A stretch of DNA of 64,000 bases from NCBI GenBank assembly GCA_947453725.1, contig CANGHH010000002.1, forward strand, positions 333,086 through 397,085. Direction: 5' to 3'. The notes under the pieces were generated by a model that ran no database searches, was not told the DNA's origin, and was given only the letters and a program-made list of their open reading frames with translations. The position numbers and the translations under genes were made by a program. The DNA is from Betaproteobacteria bacterium. GTDB lineage: Bacteria > Pseudomonadota > Gammaproteobacteria > Burkholderiales > Burkholderiaceae_C. Positions 40,676 to 50,430 of the stretch are shown piece after piece (position 1 is the first letter of the stretch; the number at the start of each line of letters is the position of its first letter).

Positions 40676-41326
40676 ATGCCCGATGCCCGTCGCCACGCCT
40701 TCGTCTACCTCGCCTCGCAAAGCCCGCGTCGGCAGCAACTGCTCGACCAGCTCGGCGTCGCCCATCGCCCGCTGCTGCCGAACGTCGGTGCTTCAACGGC
40801 CGACGACGACATCGTCGAAGACGCCGAGGCGCTGGAAGCGGTGATCCCTGGCGAACTGCCGCTGGACTACGTGCAGCGCGTCACGCGGGCCAAGCTGCTG
40901 GCGGCGCGGGCCCGGCTGCAGCGGCGCGGTCTGCCGCCGGCGCCTGTCCTGTGCGCCGACACCACGGTGGCCCTGGGCCGGCGAATCCTGGGCAAGCCGC
41001 GCGACGACGCCGAAGCGGTGGCCATGCTGACCGCGTTGTCGGGCCGCAGCCACCGCGTGCTGACCTGCGTGGCCGTGGCCAGCGGTCGCCGCCAGCTGCT
41101 CCAGACCAGCCTGTCGAAGGTCCGCTTCGCGGATCTGACACCGGCCACCGTGCGCCGCTACGTGGCCAGCGGCGAGCCGCGCGGCAAGGCCGGCGCCTAC
41201 GCCATCCAGGGCGCGCTGGCCGGCTGCATCGCGCATATCGAGGGCAGCCACAGCGGCATCATGGGCCTGCCGCTGTTCGAGACCGCGACGCTGCTGCGCG
41301 CCGCGGGCGTCCAATTGCCGATCTAG
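40676..41326 (+). CDS. maf: Maf-type nucleoside triphosphate pyrophosphatase
   Basis: The 216-residue product has the Maf signature [18 protein letters not shown] and the conserved [20 protein letters not shown] and [10 protein letters not shown], as in the YhdE (dTTP/UTP pyrophosphatase) group. It hydrolyses non-canonical or surplus nucleotides to monophosphates. The start ATG at 40676 is chosen because an upstream ATG at 40595 lies inside rlmH. It precedes rng by 9 bases. Confidence 0.95.
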   Translation: MPDARRHAFVYLASQSPRRQQLLDQLGVAHRPLLPNVGASTADDDIVEDAEALEAVIPGELPLDYVQRVTRAKLLAARARLQRRGLPPAPVLCADTTVALGRRILGKPRDDAEAVAMLTALSGRSHRVLTCVAVASGRRQLLQTSLSKVRFADLTPATVRRYVASGEPRGKAGAYAIQGALAGCIAHIEGSHSGIMGLPLFETATLLRAAGVQLPI

Positions 41327-41335
41327 ACTCGGACC

Positions 41336-42838
41336 ATGCCCGCGCAAGACATCCTCATCAACTGGGCGCCCCAGGAAACCCGTGTCGCCATCGTCGAGAA
41401 CGGCGCCGTGCAGGAACTGCACATCGAACGCACGCTGGAGCGCGGCCTGGTCGGCAACGTCTACCTCGGCAAGGTGGTGCGCGTGCTGCCCGGCATGCAG
41501 AGCGCCTTCATCGACATCGGCATGGAGCGCGCGGCCTTCCTGCACGTGGCCGACCTGAACAACGGCCCGCCGCACGGGCAGTCCAAGGACGGCCGCAGCG
41601 ACGTGCCGCTGGTGCCCATCGAGCGCCAGGTCTTCGAAGGCCAGACGCTGACCGTGCAGGTCATCAAGGACGCGATCGGCACCAAGGGTGCTCGGCTGTC
41701 GGCGCAGATCTCGGTGGCCGGCCGCATGCTGGTCTTCCTGCCGCACGACAAGCACATCGGCATCAGCCAGAAGATCGGCTCGCACGAACTGCGCGAACAG
41801 CTGCGCACCCGGATGCAGGCGCTGACCGCCATCGACAGCAAGGACGGCGGCAAGGACAACGGTGGCGGCTTCATCCTGCGAACCAATGCCGAGGAGGCCA
41901 GCGACGCCGAGCTGGCCGAAGACATCGCCTACCTGCGCCGCACCTGGGCGCTGATCCGCGAGCGCGCGCAGAGCCGGCCCGCCGGCAGCCTGCTGCACCA
42001 GGACCTGAGCCTGGTCGAACGCGTGCTGCGCGACCTGACGGTCGAGGCCACGCAGACCATCCGCATCGACAGCCAGCTGCAGTGCGACGCGCTGAAGGCT
42101 TTCGGCGAAACCTTCATGCCCGGTGCGGTGGCCAAGCTCGACCATTACCGCGGCGAGCGGCCGATCTTCGACCTCTTCGGCATCGAGGAAGAACTGACCC
42201 GCGCGCTGGCCCGCCGCGTCGACCTGAAGAGCGGCGGCTACCTGATCATCGACCAGACCGAGGCGCTGACCACGGTCGACGTCAACACCGGTGGCTTCGT
42301 CGGTGCGCGCAACTTCGAAGACACGATCTTCAAGACCAACCTCGAAGCCGCCGGCGCGATGGCGCGGCAACTGCGCCTGCGCAATCTGGGCGGCATCATC
42401 GTCGCCGACTTCATCGACATGGCGCGCGAAGACCACCAGCAGGCCGTTCTGGCCGAGCTGCGCAAGCAGCTCGCACGCGACCGTACCCGCACCACGGTCA
42501 GCGGCTTCACGCAGCTGGGCCTGGTCGAGATGACGCGCAAGCGCACGCGTGAAAGCCTGGCCCACATGCTGTGCGAAACCTGTCCGACGTGCCAGGGCCG
42601 CGGCGAGGTCAAGACGGCGCGCAGCGTCTGCTACGACATCCTGCGCGAGATCCTGCGCGAAGCCCGCCAGTTCGCGCCCAAGGAATTCCGCGTCGTGGCC
42701 AGCGCGGCGGTCATCGAAATGCTGCTCGATGAAGAGAGCGTGCACCTGGCCGGGCTGAGTGAATTCATCGGCCGCAAGATCTCGCTGAGCGCCGAGCCGA
42801 CGATGAATCCGGAGCAGTACGACATCGTGCTGCTGTAG
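41336..42838 (+). CDS. rng: Ribonuclease G
   Basis: Endoribonuclease of the RNase E/G family that matures 16S rRNA and decays mRNA. The 500-residue product has an S1 domain (LVGNVYLGKVVRVLPGMQSA) and the catalytic DVNTGGFVGARNFEDTIFK region (D at about 315), then LRNLGGIIVADFIDM. The zinc-link CETCPTCQGRG begins at about residue 413. Length and gene order (after maf) fit RNase G rather than RNase E, which has a long C-terminal half. Confidence 0.96.
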   Translation: MPAQDILINWAPQETRVAIVENGAVQELHIERTLERGLVGNVYLGKVVRVLPGMQSAFIDIGMERAAFLHVADLNNGPPHGQSKDGRSDVPLVPIERQVFEGQTLTVQVIKDAIGTKGARLSAQISVAGRMLVFLPHDKHIGISQKIGSHELREQLRTRMQALTAIDSKDGGKDNGGGFILRTNAEEASDAELAEDIAYLRRTWALIRERAQSRPAGSLLHQDLSLVERVLRDLTVEATQTIRIDSQLQCDALKAFGETFMPGAVAKLDHYRGERPIFDLFGIEEELTRALARRVDLKSGGYLIIDQTEALTTVDVNTGGFVGARNFEDTIFKTNLEAAGAMARQLRLRNLGGIIVADFIDMAREDHQQAVLAELRKQLARDRTRTTVSGFTQLGLVEMTRKRTRESLAHMLCETCPTCQGRGEVKTARSVCYDILREILREARQFAPKEFRVVASAAVIEMLLDEESVHLAGLSEFIGRKISLSAEPTMNPEQYDIVLL

Positions 42839-42908
42839 ACCTTGCCGGTCGCCGAGTGCGCCAGCGCACTGCAGGCTGGCGGGTCTGCGGACCACAATTG
42901 GCAGCGCC

Positions 42909-45539
42909 ATGCAGCCCGACCCGCGCCCCGATGACCCGGCCCCCCCGCGGGCGGGTGAGGCCGCTGGTCCGGCCGTCCGGCCGGCCGCCGGCGACGGGCT
43001 GAGCGCTGACGAGGCCCGGCTGGGGCTGGCCCGCGACGGTCCGAACGAATTGCCGCGGTCCCAGCCGCGCAGCGTGCTGCGGCTGGTGCGCGAGGTGGCG
43101 TCGGAGCCGATGTTCCTGCTGCTGGTGGCCTGCGGCGCCCTCTACCTGCTACTGGGCGACCGCCAGGAAGCGCTGATGCTGCTGGGCTTCGTCTTCGTGG
43201 TCATGGGCATCAGCTTCGTGCAGCAGCGTCGCAGTGAGCGCTCACTGGAAGCCTTGCGGGACCTGTCGAGCCCGCGGGCGCTGGCCCTGCGCGACGGCCA
43301 GTTGCTGCGCATCGCCGCACGTGAGCTGGTGGTCGGCGACCTCGTGTTGCTGGCCGAGGGCGACCGCGTCCCGGCGGACCTGCAGTTGCGCCAGGTCTCG
43401 AACCTGGCGGTCGACGAGTCCTTGCTGACCGGCGAGTCGGCGCCGGTCAGCAAGGCGGTGGCGCTGCCGGGTGCGGCCGCGGCGCAGCCGGCAACCGAAG
43501 CCACGAACCGCACGCAGGCCTATTCCGGCACGCTGGTGACGGGTGGCACGGCACGCGGCTGCGTCGTGGCCACCGGCGAGCGCAGCGCACTGGGCCGCAT
43601 CGGCGTGTCGCTGGCCGGCATCGTGGCCCAGGCGACGCCGATCCAGCGGGAGACCCAGCACGTCGTCAAGGCCGTGGCCCTGGTCGGCCTGGCGCTGGCC
43701 GCCGCGCTGGCCGCCGCCTACGGCCTGGCGCAGGGCGACTGGCTGCGCGGCCTGCTGGCGGGCCTGACGCTGGCCATGGCGGTCCTGCCCGAAGAGCTGC
43801 CCGTGGTGCTGACCCTGTTCCTCGGCCTGGGCGCCTGGCGCCTGGCCCGCGAAAAGGTGCTGGCGCGCAGCATCCCGGCCGTCGAGTTGCTGGGCGCGAC
43901 CACCGTGCTCTGCGTCGACAAGACCGGCACGCTGACCGCCAACCGCATGACCTTGCGCCGCCTGTGGTCGGCGCAGGCGGTCCACGACACGGCGCGGTCC
44001 GATGCCAGCCCCTTGCCGGAAGACCTGCACGCGGTGCTGGAGTACGCGGTGCTGGCCAGCCACCGCCGCGCCTTCGACCCGATGGAGACCGCCATCGGCG
44101 AAGCCGGCCAGCGCCTGCTGGCCGACACCGAGCACCTGCACGGCGACTGGACCCTGGTCGACGACTACGCGCTGTCGCCCGAGATGCTGGCCATGACGCG
44201 CGTCTGGCAATCGCCGGACTGCGCCGAACGCCTGATCGCGGCCAAGGGCGCGCCCGAGGCCATCGTCGACCTCTGCCACCTGGACGCGGCGCAGGGCGCC
44301 GCCATCCTGGCGCAGGCCCACGCGATGGCCGGCGACGGTCTGCGCGTGCTGGGAGTGGCCTGGGCCACCTTCGCCTCGGGTGAACTGCCGGCGCAGCAGC
44401 ACGACTTCCACTTCGCCTTCCTCGGGCTGATCGCGCTGGAAGACCCGGTCCGGCCCGAGGTGCCGGCGGCGGTGGCCGAGTGCCAGGCCGCCGGCATCCG
44501 CATCGTGATGATGACCGGCGACCACCCGGCCACCGCCGTCGCCATCGCGCGGCAGGCCGGGCTGAGCACCGCCGCGCCGGTCATCAGCGGGGCCGAGCTG
44601 GCCGCGCTGAGCGATGCAGACCTGGCCCAGCGGCTGGCCACGACGCACATCTTCTGCCGCGTCCAGCCCGAGCAGAAGCTGCGCCTGGTGCGCGCTTTCC
44701 AGGCCCGCGGCGACGTCGTCGCGATGACCGGCGACGGCGTCAACGACGCCCCGGCGCTGAAGGCGGCCAACATCGGCGTGGCGATGGGCGCGCGCGGCAC
44801 CGAGGTGGCGCGCGAGGCCGCCGCGCTGGTGCTGCTGAACGACGATTTCTCGTCGCTGGTGACTGCGGTGCGCTACGGCCGCCGCGTCTTCGCCAACCTG
44901 CGCAAGGCCATCGTTTTCGTGGTCGCGGTGCACGTGCCCATCGTCGGTCTGTCGATCGTGCCGGTTCTATTCGGCTGGCCGATGCTGCTGATGCCTGTGC
45001 ACATCCTGTTCCTGCAACTCGTCATCGACCCGGCCTGTTCGGTGGTCTTCGAGGCCGAGCCGCTGGAGCCCGACGCGATGCGCCTGCCGCCGCGCCGGTC
45101 TGAGCAGCGCCTGTTCGACCGGGCGGTGATGGTCCGCGGTCTGTGCCAGGGTGCCGGCCTGCTGCTGCTGCTGCTGGCGGTGTTTGCCGCGGCCCGGGCG
45201 GGGCTGCCCGCCGGTGCGCAGCGCGACGACACCGCGCGCGCGCTGACCTTCGTCGTGCTGGTGCTGTCCAACCTGGGCCTGATCCACGCCAACCGGGCCT
45301 GGGGCCGCAGCACGCTGCGCGGCCAGGCCGAGTCCAACCGCCCCTTCGGCTGGATCGCGGCCGGCACCGTGCTCGTCCTCGGCGTTGTGCTGGGCGTGCC
45401 GGCGATCAGCCGGCTGTTCGCTTTCTCGGCGCCCGCACCCAGCCTGCTGCTGGCGGCGCTGGCCGTGGCCGGCCTGGGCCTGGCCTGGTTCGAGGCCGTC
45501 AAGCGGTTTCAGGGCCGGCGTTCCCGCCGCGCCGCCTGA
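42909..45539 (+). CDS. Cation-translocating P-type ATPase
   Basis: The 876-residue product has the phosphorylation motif CVDKTGTLTANRM (D337), TGES (DESLLTGESAPVSK) and MTGDGVNDAPALKAANIGVAMG. The M4 segment is AVLPEELPVVLT and M6 is ILFLQLVIDPACS. It belongs to the P2/P3-type group with a cation-transporting N-terminal domain (LGLARDGPNELPRS). The transported ion cannot be fixed: PEELP in M4 differs from the PEGLP of calcium pumps. The N-terminal ~40 residues are Pro/Ala-rich. Confidence 0.9.
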   Translation: MQPDPRPDDPAPPRAGEAAGPAVRPAAGDGLSADEARLGLARDGPNELPRSQPRSVLRLVREVASEPMFLLLVACGALYLLLGDRQEALMLLGFVFVVMGISFVQQRRSERSLEALRDLSSPRALALRDGQLLRIAARELVVGDLVLLAEGDRVPADLQLRQVSNLAVDESLLTGESAPVSKAVALPGAAAAQPATEATNRTQAYSGTLVTGGTARGCVVATGERSALGRIGVSLAGIVAQATPIQRETQHVVKAVALVGLALAAALAAAYGLAQGDWLRGLLAGLTLAMAVLPEELPVVLTLFLGLGAWRLAREKVLARSIPAVELLGATTVLCVDKTGTLTANRMTLRRLWSAQAVHDTARSDASPLPEDLHAVLEYAVLASHRRAFDPMETAIGEAGQRLLADTEHLHGDWTLVDDYALSPEMLAMTRVWQSPDCAERLIAAKGAPEAIVDLCHLDAAQGAAILAQAHAMAGDGLRVLGVAWATFASGELPAQQHDFHFAFLGLIALEDPVRPEVPAAVAECQAAGIRIVMMTGDHPATAVAIARQAGLSTAAPVISGAELAALSDADLAQRLATTHIFCRVQPEQKLRLVRAFQARGDVVAMTGDGVNDAPALKAANIGVAMGARGTEVAREAAALVLLNDDFSSLVTAVRYGRRVFANLRKAIVFVVAVHVPIVGLSIVPVLFGWPMLLMPVHILFLQLVIDPACSVVFEAEPLEPDAMRLPPRRSEQRLFDRAVMVRGLCQGAGLLLLLLAVFAAARAGLPAGAQRDDTARALTFVVLVLSNLGLIHANRAWGRSTLRGQAESNRPFGWIAAGTVLVLGVVLGVPAISRLFAFSAPAPSLLLAALAVAGLGLAWFEAVKRFQGRRSRRAA

Positions 45540-45572
45540 GCCCCGGCCAGAGCCCGAGCCCGAGCCTTCGGC

Positions 45573-46094
45573 TCAATGCCCGATGCGCAGGGCCACCAGG
45601 AAGCGCGAGACCATGTTGTAGGCGGCCACCGTGGCCACCAGTTCGACCAAGCCGGTGGCGTCGAAGCTGTCCTTGATCGCCGCCATCAGCGCGTCGGCCA
45701 CTTCGATGTCGCAGCTCATCGCGTCGGCCAGCTCCAGCACCAGGCGTTCACGCGGCGCGAAGAGGTCTGGCAGCGGCGTCTGTCGGCAGGCTTCGATCTT
45801 TTCGGCGCCCAGGCCGGCCTTCAGCGCGTGCGGGATGTGCGCTTCGAACTCGTAGGGCGCGCGGTTCAGCACGGCCACGCGCAGGATCACCAGCTCGCGC
45901 AGGTCGGCCGGGATGCTGCTCTGCTTGCGCACCGCGGTCAGCATGTGTTCCCAGCCCGCGGCGATCGGGGCGCTGTTCAGCAGCGCCTGGTAGAGCGGCG
46001 AGATGCGGCCGCGTTCGGCCAGGATGCGGGCCTCGATCTCGGCCAGCTCGGGCCGGGTGCCGGCTTGCACCAGCGGAACACGGGTCTCGTTCAT
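45573..46094 (-). CDS. Carboxymuconolactone decarboxylase (CMD) family protein
   Basis: A 173-residue helical protein of the CMD/AhpD fold, with NRAPYEFEAHIPHALKAGL as the family motif region (E and H of the ExxxxH-type proton relay, no CxxC). It also has LRELVILRVAVLNR. It is therefore a CMD-like enzyme, not an AhpD peroxidase. Its start overlaps the end of the amidohydrolase gene (ATGA). Last gene of the catabolic operon. Confidence 0.87.
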   Translation of the reverse strand: MNETRVPLVQAGTRPELAEIEARILAERGRISPLYQALLNSAPIAAGWEHMLTAVRKQSSIPADLRELVILRVAVLNRAPYEFEAHIPHALKAGLGAEKIEACRQTPLPDLFAPRERLVLELADAMSCDIEVADALMAAIKDSFDATGLVELVATVAAYNMVSRFLVALRIGH

Positions 46095-46966
46095 GCCGTT
46101 CTCTCTTCAAAGCGATAGAGGCGTTGCGGGTTGTCGACCAGCAGGCGCTGCCGGGCCTCGGCAGTGGGCGCCAGGCGTGGGACCAGGCCGGCGATCAGCG
46201 CTTCGTCGACCACCGCCTCGGCGTGGTTGGGGTGTGGCCAGTCGTTGCCCCACAGCACGCGGTCGCCGTGCTCGGCGACCAGCTTGGCGGCATAGGGCAG
46301 CGCGTCGTCATAGGGCGGCCCCTGCCGCGTGATGCGGTCGCAGCCACTGACCTTGACCCAGAAGCGCCGGTCGTCCAGCAGCCGCAGCAGCGCCTGGAAG
46401 GCCGGCTGCGCCAGGCCCAGCGAGGCGTCGATGCGCCCCAGGTGGTCGATGACGACCGGCACCGGCGAGCGCCGCAGCAGCGGGGCGAAGTCGACCAGCA
46501 CCCGCTGCGGGTCGCCGTGCAGTTGCAGGTGCCAGCCCAGGGCCTCGAGCCGGCCGCCGAAGGCGATGACGTCGGCGATCGGCGCCGAGCGCGCCAGGTG
46601 GCCCATGTAGTTGAAGCGCACCCCGCGAAAGCCGGCCTGGTCCAGGCGCCGCAACTCGGCATCGCTGCAGTCGACCGGCAGCAGGGCGATGCCGCGGTAG
46701 TCGGCGGGCCGGCTGGCGATGGCGTCCTCGGTCACCCGGTGGTCCTGGCCGTGGGCACTCGACTGCACGATCACGCAGCGCTGCAGGCCGAGGCGGTCGT
46801 TCAGCGCGAACAGGTCTTCCTTGGGCGCGTCCTGCACGGGCCTGTAGCTGGCGTCGGCCGGCAAGGCATATTGCGCGCGCGGGCCGACGACGTGGCAGTG
46901 CGCGTTGCAGGCCGCCGTCGGCAGCGGCGAAGGCGGGATCAGCGGCATCGTCGTTTCGGTCGGCAT
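46091..46966 (-). CDS. LigI-like amidohydrolase family protein (2-pyrone-4,6-dicarboxylate hydrolase group)
   Basis: The 291-residue TIM-barrel product shows CNAHCHVVGP (HxH), GFRGVRFNYMG, WHLQLHGDPQRVL, VPVVIDHLGRID, and LWGNDWPHPNH, the metal-independent amidohydrolase pattern of LigI and related lactonases. These hydrolyse a lactone or cyclic dicarboxylate. The start at 46966 is taken from family comparison, with 46948 possible. It overlaps the CMD gene by 4 bases and follows the alpha/beta-hydrolase gene by 13. Confidence 0.86.
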   Translation of the reverse strand: MPTETTMPLIPPSPLPTAACNAHCHVVGPRAQYALPADASYRPVQDAPKEDLFALNDRLGLQRCVIVQSSAHGQDHRVTEDAIASRPADYRGIALLPVDCSDAELRRLDQAGFRGVRFNYMGHLARSAPIADVIAFGGRLEALGWHLQLHGDPQRVLVDFAPLLRRSPVPVVIDHLGRIDASLGLAQPAFQALLRLLDDRRFWVKVSGCDRITRQGPPYDDALPYAAKLVAEHGDRVLWGNDWPHPNHAEAVVDEALIAGLVPRLAPTAEARQRLLVDNPQRLYRFEERTA

Positions 46967-46979
46967 GCGTCGCCCTCGC

Positions 46980-47843
46980 TCAATGCCGACGCAGGAAGTC
47001 GAGCACCGCGGCGTTGAACTCGGCCGGCTTTTCCCAGGCCACCGCGTGGCCGGCGTCGCTGATCGACACGAACTCGGCGCCGCGGACATGGCGGGCCCAC
47101 AGCGCCATCAAGCCGGGCGGCGCGATCAGGTCGGCGCCGCCGGCGATGACCAGCGTCGGCGCCGCGATCGTCTCGAGCTTGGCGTAGCTGTTCAGCGTGC
47201 GCAGCGGCTGGTCGGTCGCGCCGGCCTGCCTGGCCTGCTTCTCGTGCTCCAGCCAGCGTGCGGTACCGGCCGGGTCGGCGCTGCGGTAGGCCGGACCGAC
47301 TTCCATGAAGACCACCGGCAGGCTGCGCCGCCCCGGCATGTCGATGCGCGCGGTGATCTCGCGCATCTCGGGTTCGCTGTCGAGGCGGGCACTGCTGGCC
47401 GCGACGACCAGGCCGGCCACCCGCTCCGGGCGCCAGGCGGCGTAGTCGATGCCGACAAAGCCGCCGCCGGCCACGCCCAGCAGATAGACCTTCGGCAATT
47501 TCAGGTGGTCGAGCAGCGCGTCGAGGTCGCCGGCCACCGTGCCGGGCTGCGCGCCGCTGCTGGCGACGGCCAGGCTGCGGCCCCAGCCGCGGCGGTCGAA
47601 GGCGATCACGCGGTAGCCGGCCTGCGCGTAGGCCTGCACCTGCGGCTCCCAGATCGGGCTGGCCCCGGTGTTGGCGTGCAGCAGGACCAGTGGCTTGCCG
47701 CTGCCACCGCTGTCGGTGAACCACAGGCGCACCCCCGGCAGATCGGCATGGCTGCCATCGGCCGACCAGGCCGCCCCGCCAGCCAGGGCCAGCAGGCCTG
47801 AAGCCAGCAGGGTCATCAAACAGCGTCGTGAACGAGCCAGCAT
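46980..47843 (-). CDS. Exported alpha/beta-hydrolase-fold protein with nucleophile Ser replaced by Ala
   Basis: The 287-residue product has a signal peptide (LLASGLLALAGGAAWSA) and a hydrolase fold: VLLHANTGASPIWEPQ, VIAFDRRGWGRS, AWRPERVAGLVVAAS and the C-terminal SISDAGHAVAWEKPAEF (catalytic His). The nucleophile elbow, normally GxSxG, reads LLGVAGGGFVG, so the serine is Ala (codon GCC). The acid in VIAGGADLIAPP is present. It may be non-hydrolytic. It sits in the middle of the catabolic operon. Confidence 0.85.
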   Translation of the reverse strand: MLARSRRCLMTLLASGLLALAGGAAWSADGSHADLPGVRLWFTDSGGSGKPLVLLHANTGASPIWEPQVQAYAQAGYRVIAFDRRGWGRSLAVASSGAQPGTVAGDLDALLDHLKLPKVYLLGVAGGGFVGIDYAAWRPERVAGLVVAASSARLDSEPEMREITARIDMPGRRSLPVVFMEVGPAYRSADPAGTARWLEHEKQARQAGATDQPLRTLNSYAKLETIAAPTLVIAGGADLIAPPGLMALWARHVRGAEFVSISDAGHAVAWEKPAEFNAAVLDFLRRH

Positions 47844-47881
47844 CTTTGCGGTCTCCTGTGGGTCTGTGGTGTTGCAGGCGA

Positions 47882-49015
47882 TCAGGACTGCGCCGGGCGG
47901 GTGGCCCGCAGCGCGGCATCGATCTGCAGCAGCATCGCCTCGGCGTCCTGCAGGCCGTTCATGCGCGAGGCGCCGCCCAGGTGTGGCGTCAGGATCACCT
48001 GGTCGAAGCCCAGCAGCGGGTCGGTGTCGGGCGTCGGTTCGCCGTACAGCACGTCGCAGCCGGCGCCCGCCAGGTGCCCGCTCTGCAGCGCCGCAACCAG
48101 CGCGTCGTGGTCGACGATGTCGGCCCGCGCGGTGTTGATCAGGTAGGCGCCGGCGGGCAGGCGTTGCAGGGCTGAGGCGTCGACCAGGCCGCGCGTGGCG
48201 GCCGAGTAGGGCACGTGCACGCTGAGGAATTCGGCGCGCTCGAAGAGCTCGTCGAAAGCGCAGTAGCGAACGCCCAGCGCCGCTTCTTCGGCCGCGCCCA
48301 GGCGGCTGCGCTTGTGATACAGCACGTTCATGCCGAAAGCCCGCGCCCGCGCGGCCACTTCGCGGGCGATCTCGCCAAAGCCCAGCAGACCCAGGCTCAG
48401 CCCGTGCAGGGTGCGCAGGTCCGGAATGCGCCCGTAATTGGCGCTGGCCGTGTGCCGGCTGTCGTAGGGCCGGTGCGCAAAGCCCGCCGCGGCCAGCCGG
48501 CTGGCCGACACGGTGCCCTTGATCAGCGGCAGGCGGCGCGCCAGCGCCAGCAGCAGCAGCAGCGTGTGCTCGGCCATCGCGATGTTGGTGCGGCGACGCA
48601 AGGTCAGCACCGGCAGGCCCCGCTGCTGGCAGGCCGTGGCGTCGACGTTGTCGGCCAGCAAGCCAAAGTTCTGCACCACGGCCAGGCGCGGCGCCAGGGC
48701 CAGTTCGTCGGCGCCGACCGCCAGGCTTTCGACGATCGCGACCTCGGCCTGTGGCAGGGCTGCCTTGAATTCCGCCGGGCTGTTGACCAGCCGCACCTGC
48801 GCCGGGTAGAGCGCCGGGATGCGCGCCCGCAGCGCGGTCAGCCAGGCTGCGAAGTCCGCCAGGTCGGTCGAGTTGTAGTCGGCGAAAGCCGCCACCCGTT
48901 CGGCCGGGGTCGTCGGGTCCAGGATGACCTGCACCAGCCGCAGCACGCGGTCTTCCTCGACGACGACGACCGGCAGCGCGCTGGCTGCGCCGCCCGGATC
49001 CGCGGTGCGGGTCAT
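47882..49015 (-). CDS. D-isomer-specific 2-hydroxyacid dehydrogenase family protein
   Basis: The 377-residue product has the NAD-binding GLLGFGEIAREVAARARAFGMN (GxGxxA) and the catalytic residues Arg in NTARADIVD, Glu in LYGEPTPD and His in LTPHLGGASR. It would reduce a 2-keto acid or oxidise a 2-hydroxy acid with NAD(P). It overlaps the MmgE/PrpD gene end by 4 bases and precedes the alpha/beta-hydrolase gene. The substrate is unknown. Confidence 0.9.
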   Translation of the reverse strand: MTRTADPGGAASALPVVVVEEDRVLRLVQVILDPTTPAERVAAFADYNSTDLADFAAWLTALRARIPALYPAQVRLVNSPAEFKAALPQAEVAIVESLAVGADELALAPRLAVVQNFGLLADNVDATACQQRGLPVLTLRRRTNIAMAEHTLLLLLALARRLPLIKGTVSASRLAAAGFAHRPYDSRHTASANYGRIPDLRTLHGLSLGLLGFGEIAREVAARARAFGMNVLYHKRSRLGAAEEAALGVRYCAFDELFERAEFLSVHVPYSAATRGLVDASALQRLPAGAYLINTARADIVDHDALVAALQSGHLAGAGCDVLYGEPTPDTDPLLGFDQVILTPHLGGASRMNGLQDAEAMLLQIDAALRATRPAQS

Positions 49016-50397
49016 GCGACGCCTCTGGCGGTCAGCAAGCCCATCAGTTCGCTGACTTGCAGCGTTTCGTCGTTCATCGCGGCCAGTGCCGCCCGCGCGC
49101 CGTCATCGCCGAGCTGGGGGCGGGTGCAGCCGATGAACTTCTGCCGCAGGTCGTCGGCCGTTGCGGGGTTGGTCGGCGAGCCCTTGTGGACGGCCACCGT
49201 CGCCTGCAGCACCCGGCCATCGTGGGTCGTGACTTCGACCATCACGGGCTGCTCGAAGGGGGCCTTGCGCACCGCGGGCACGTTTTCCGACAGGTGCGGC
49301 GGCACCTGCACCTCGATCAGGTCGATCAGCCGGCTGGTGGCCTCGCGGCGCACCGCTTCGTCGGTGAACGAGGCCAGCGTCGGCGGGCCGTCGATCCAGC
49401 TGGCGGCGATGCAGTATTCGAGCGAGGTCTTGCCCTGCAGGCCGTTCGCCGGCCGGGCGTGGATCAGGGTCCGGGGATACATGTAGCTGACCTCGCAGCG
49501 GATGCGGCGGATGTCCTGCGGCCGCAGGCCGTGCTGGCGCTGCAGTTCGACGACACAGTCGATCGCGAACAGCGGCGGCCGGCCGCAGGGGTAGAGCTTG
49601 AAGGTGGCGCCGGGCGAGACGATCATGAAAGGCGCGCCCCAGGTCTTCAGGCTGTCGTCGAGCCCGCGATCGGACCATTCGCGCGAGAACACCGCGCCCA
49701 GGCCCATCGCGCCGCCGAAGATGTCGGTGTCGGCCGTGAAGCCGCCAGCCGCCAGTTGTGCCGCGCGCACGCCGTTGCTGGCGGCCAGGCCGCTGTGCAG
49801 CGACATCGTCATGCTGCCGAAGTTGCGGCGCAAGCCGCCGGCCATCGACGCCGCGATGCCCAGCGCATGCGCCATCTGCCCGGCGTCCAGGCCCAGGATC
49901 AGGCTGCTGGCGACGACCGCGCCGAAGGTGCCCTGGGTTGCCGTCGCGTGCCAGCCGATTTCGTAGTGCGAGGGGTTGAGCAGCGTGCCCAGGCGGCATT
50001 CGACTTCGTAGCCGACAACGAAGGCCTGCAGGGCCTCGCGCAGCGGCAGCTGCTGCAGCTCGGCCAGCGCCAGCACCGCCGGCAGCAGCGGCCCCGACGG
50101 ATGGCCGCGCATCTGCGCCTGGTTGTCGTCGAACAGCTGCAGGCTGACCATCGCGCCGTTGACCAGCGCCGCGTCAGCCGGCCGCGTCTGTTCGCCGAAG
50201 CCGATCACCGTGCTGGGGCCGACGGCCCCGGTGTGCAGCCGGCGCAGCAGGGCGATCGGTGCTTCGCCATAGGCGGCATGGGCGGCAGCCAGGCTGTCGA
50301 TCAGGCAAGCCGTGGCGGCGTCGAGTTCTGCGCGGCCGACGCGGGCGGGCAGGGTGACCCGGCAGGTGTCGATCAGGCGCGACGTCAGGGAGCTCAA
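49012..50397 (-). CDS. MmgE/PrpD family protein
   Basis: The 461-residue product has the MmgE/PrpD pattern: ACLIDSLAAAHAAYGEAP, RPADAALVNGAMVSLQLFDD, MRGHPSGPLLPAVLALAE, and GLAASNGVRAAQLAAGGFTAD, YPCGRPPLFAIDCVVEL. Members include 2-methylcitrate dehydratase and cis-aconitate decarboxylase-like enzymes, acting on tri/dicarboxylic acids. This fits the Bug-type binding protein next to it. Its stop overlaps the start of the 2-hydroxyacid dehydrogenase gene (ATGA). Confidence 0.9.
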   Translation of the reverse strand: MSSLTSRLIDTCRVTLPARVGRAELDAATACLIDSLAAAHAAYGEAPIALLRRLHTGAVGPSTVIGFGEQTRPADAALVNGAMVSLQLFDDNQAQMRGHPSGPLLPAVLALAELQQLPLREALQAFVVGYEVECRLGTLLNPSHYEIGWHATATQGTFGAVVASSLILGLDAGQMAHALGIAASMAGGLRRNFGSMTMSLHSGLAASNGVRAAQLAAGGFTADTDIFGGAMGLGAVFSREWSDRGLDDSLKTWGAPFMIVSPGATFKLYPCGRPPLFAIDCVVELQRQHGLRPQDIRRIRCEVSYMYPRTLIHARPANGLQGKTSLEYCIAASWIDGPPTLASFTDEAVRREATSRLIDLIEVQVPPHLSENVPAVRKAPFEQPVMVEVTTHDGRVLQATVAVHKGSPTNPATADDLRQKFIGCTRPQLGDDGARAALAAMNDETLQVSELMGLLTARGVA

Positions 50398-50430
50398 GGT
50401 GTTTCCTTCAAGGCGGTCGGTCGGCGATTT

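Noticed and set aside
45562..45574. Terminator between the P-type ATPase and CMD genes
   Set aside because: GAGCC-TTC-GGCTC is a short hairpin that overlaps the CMD stop codon and has no T-tract.
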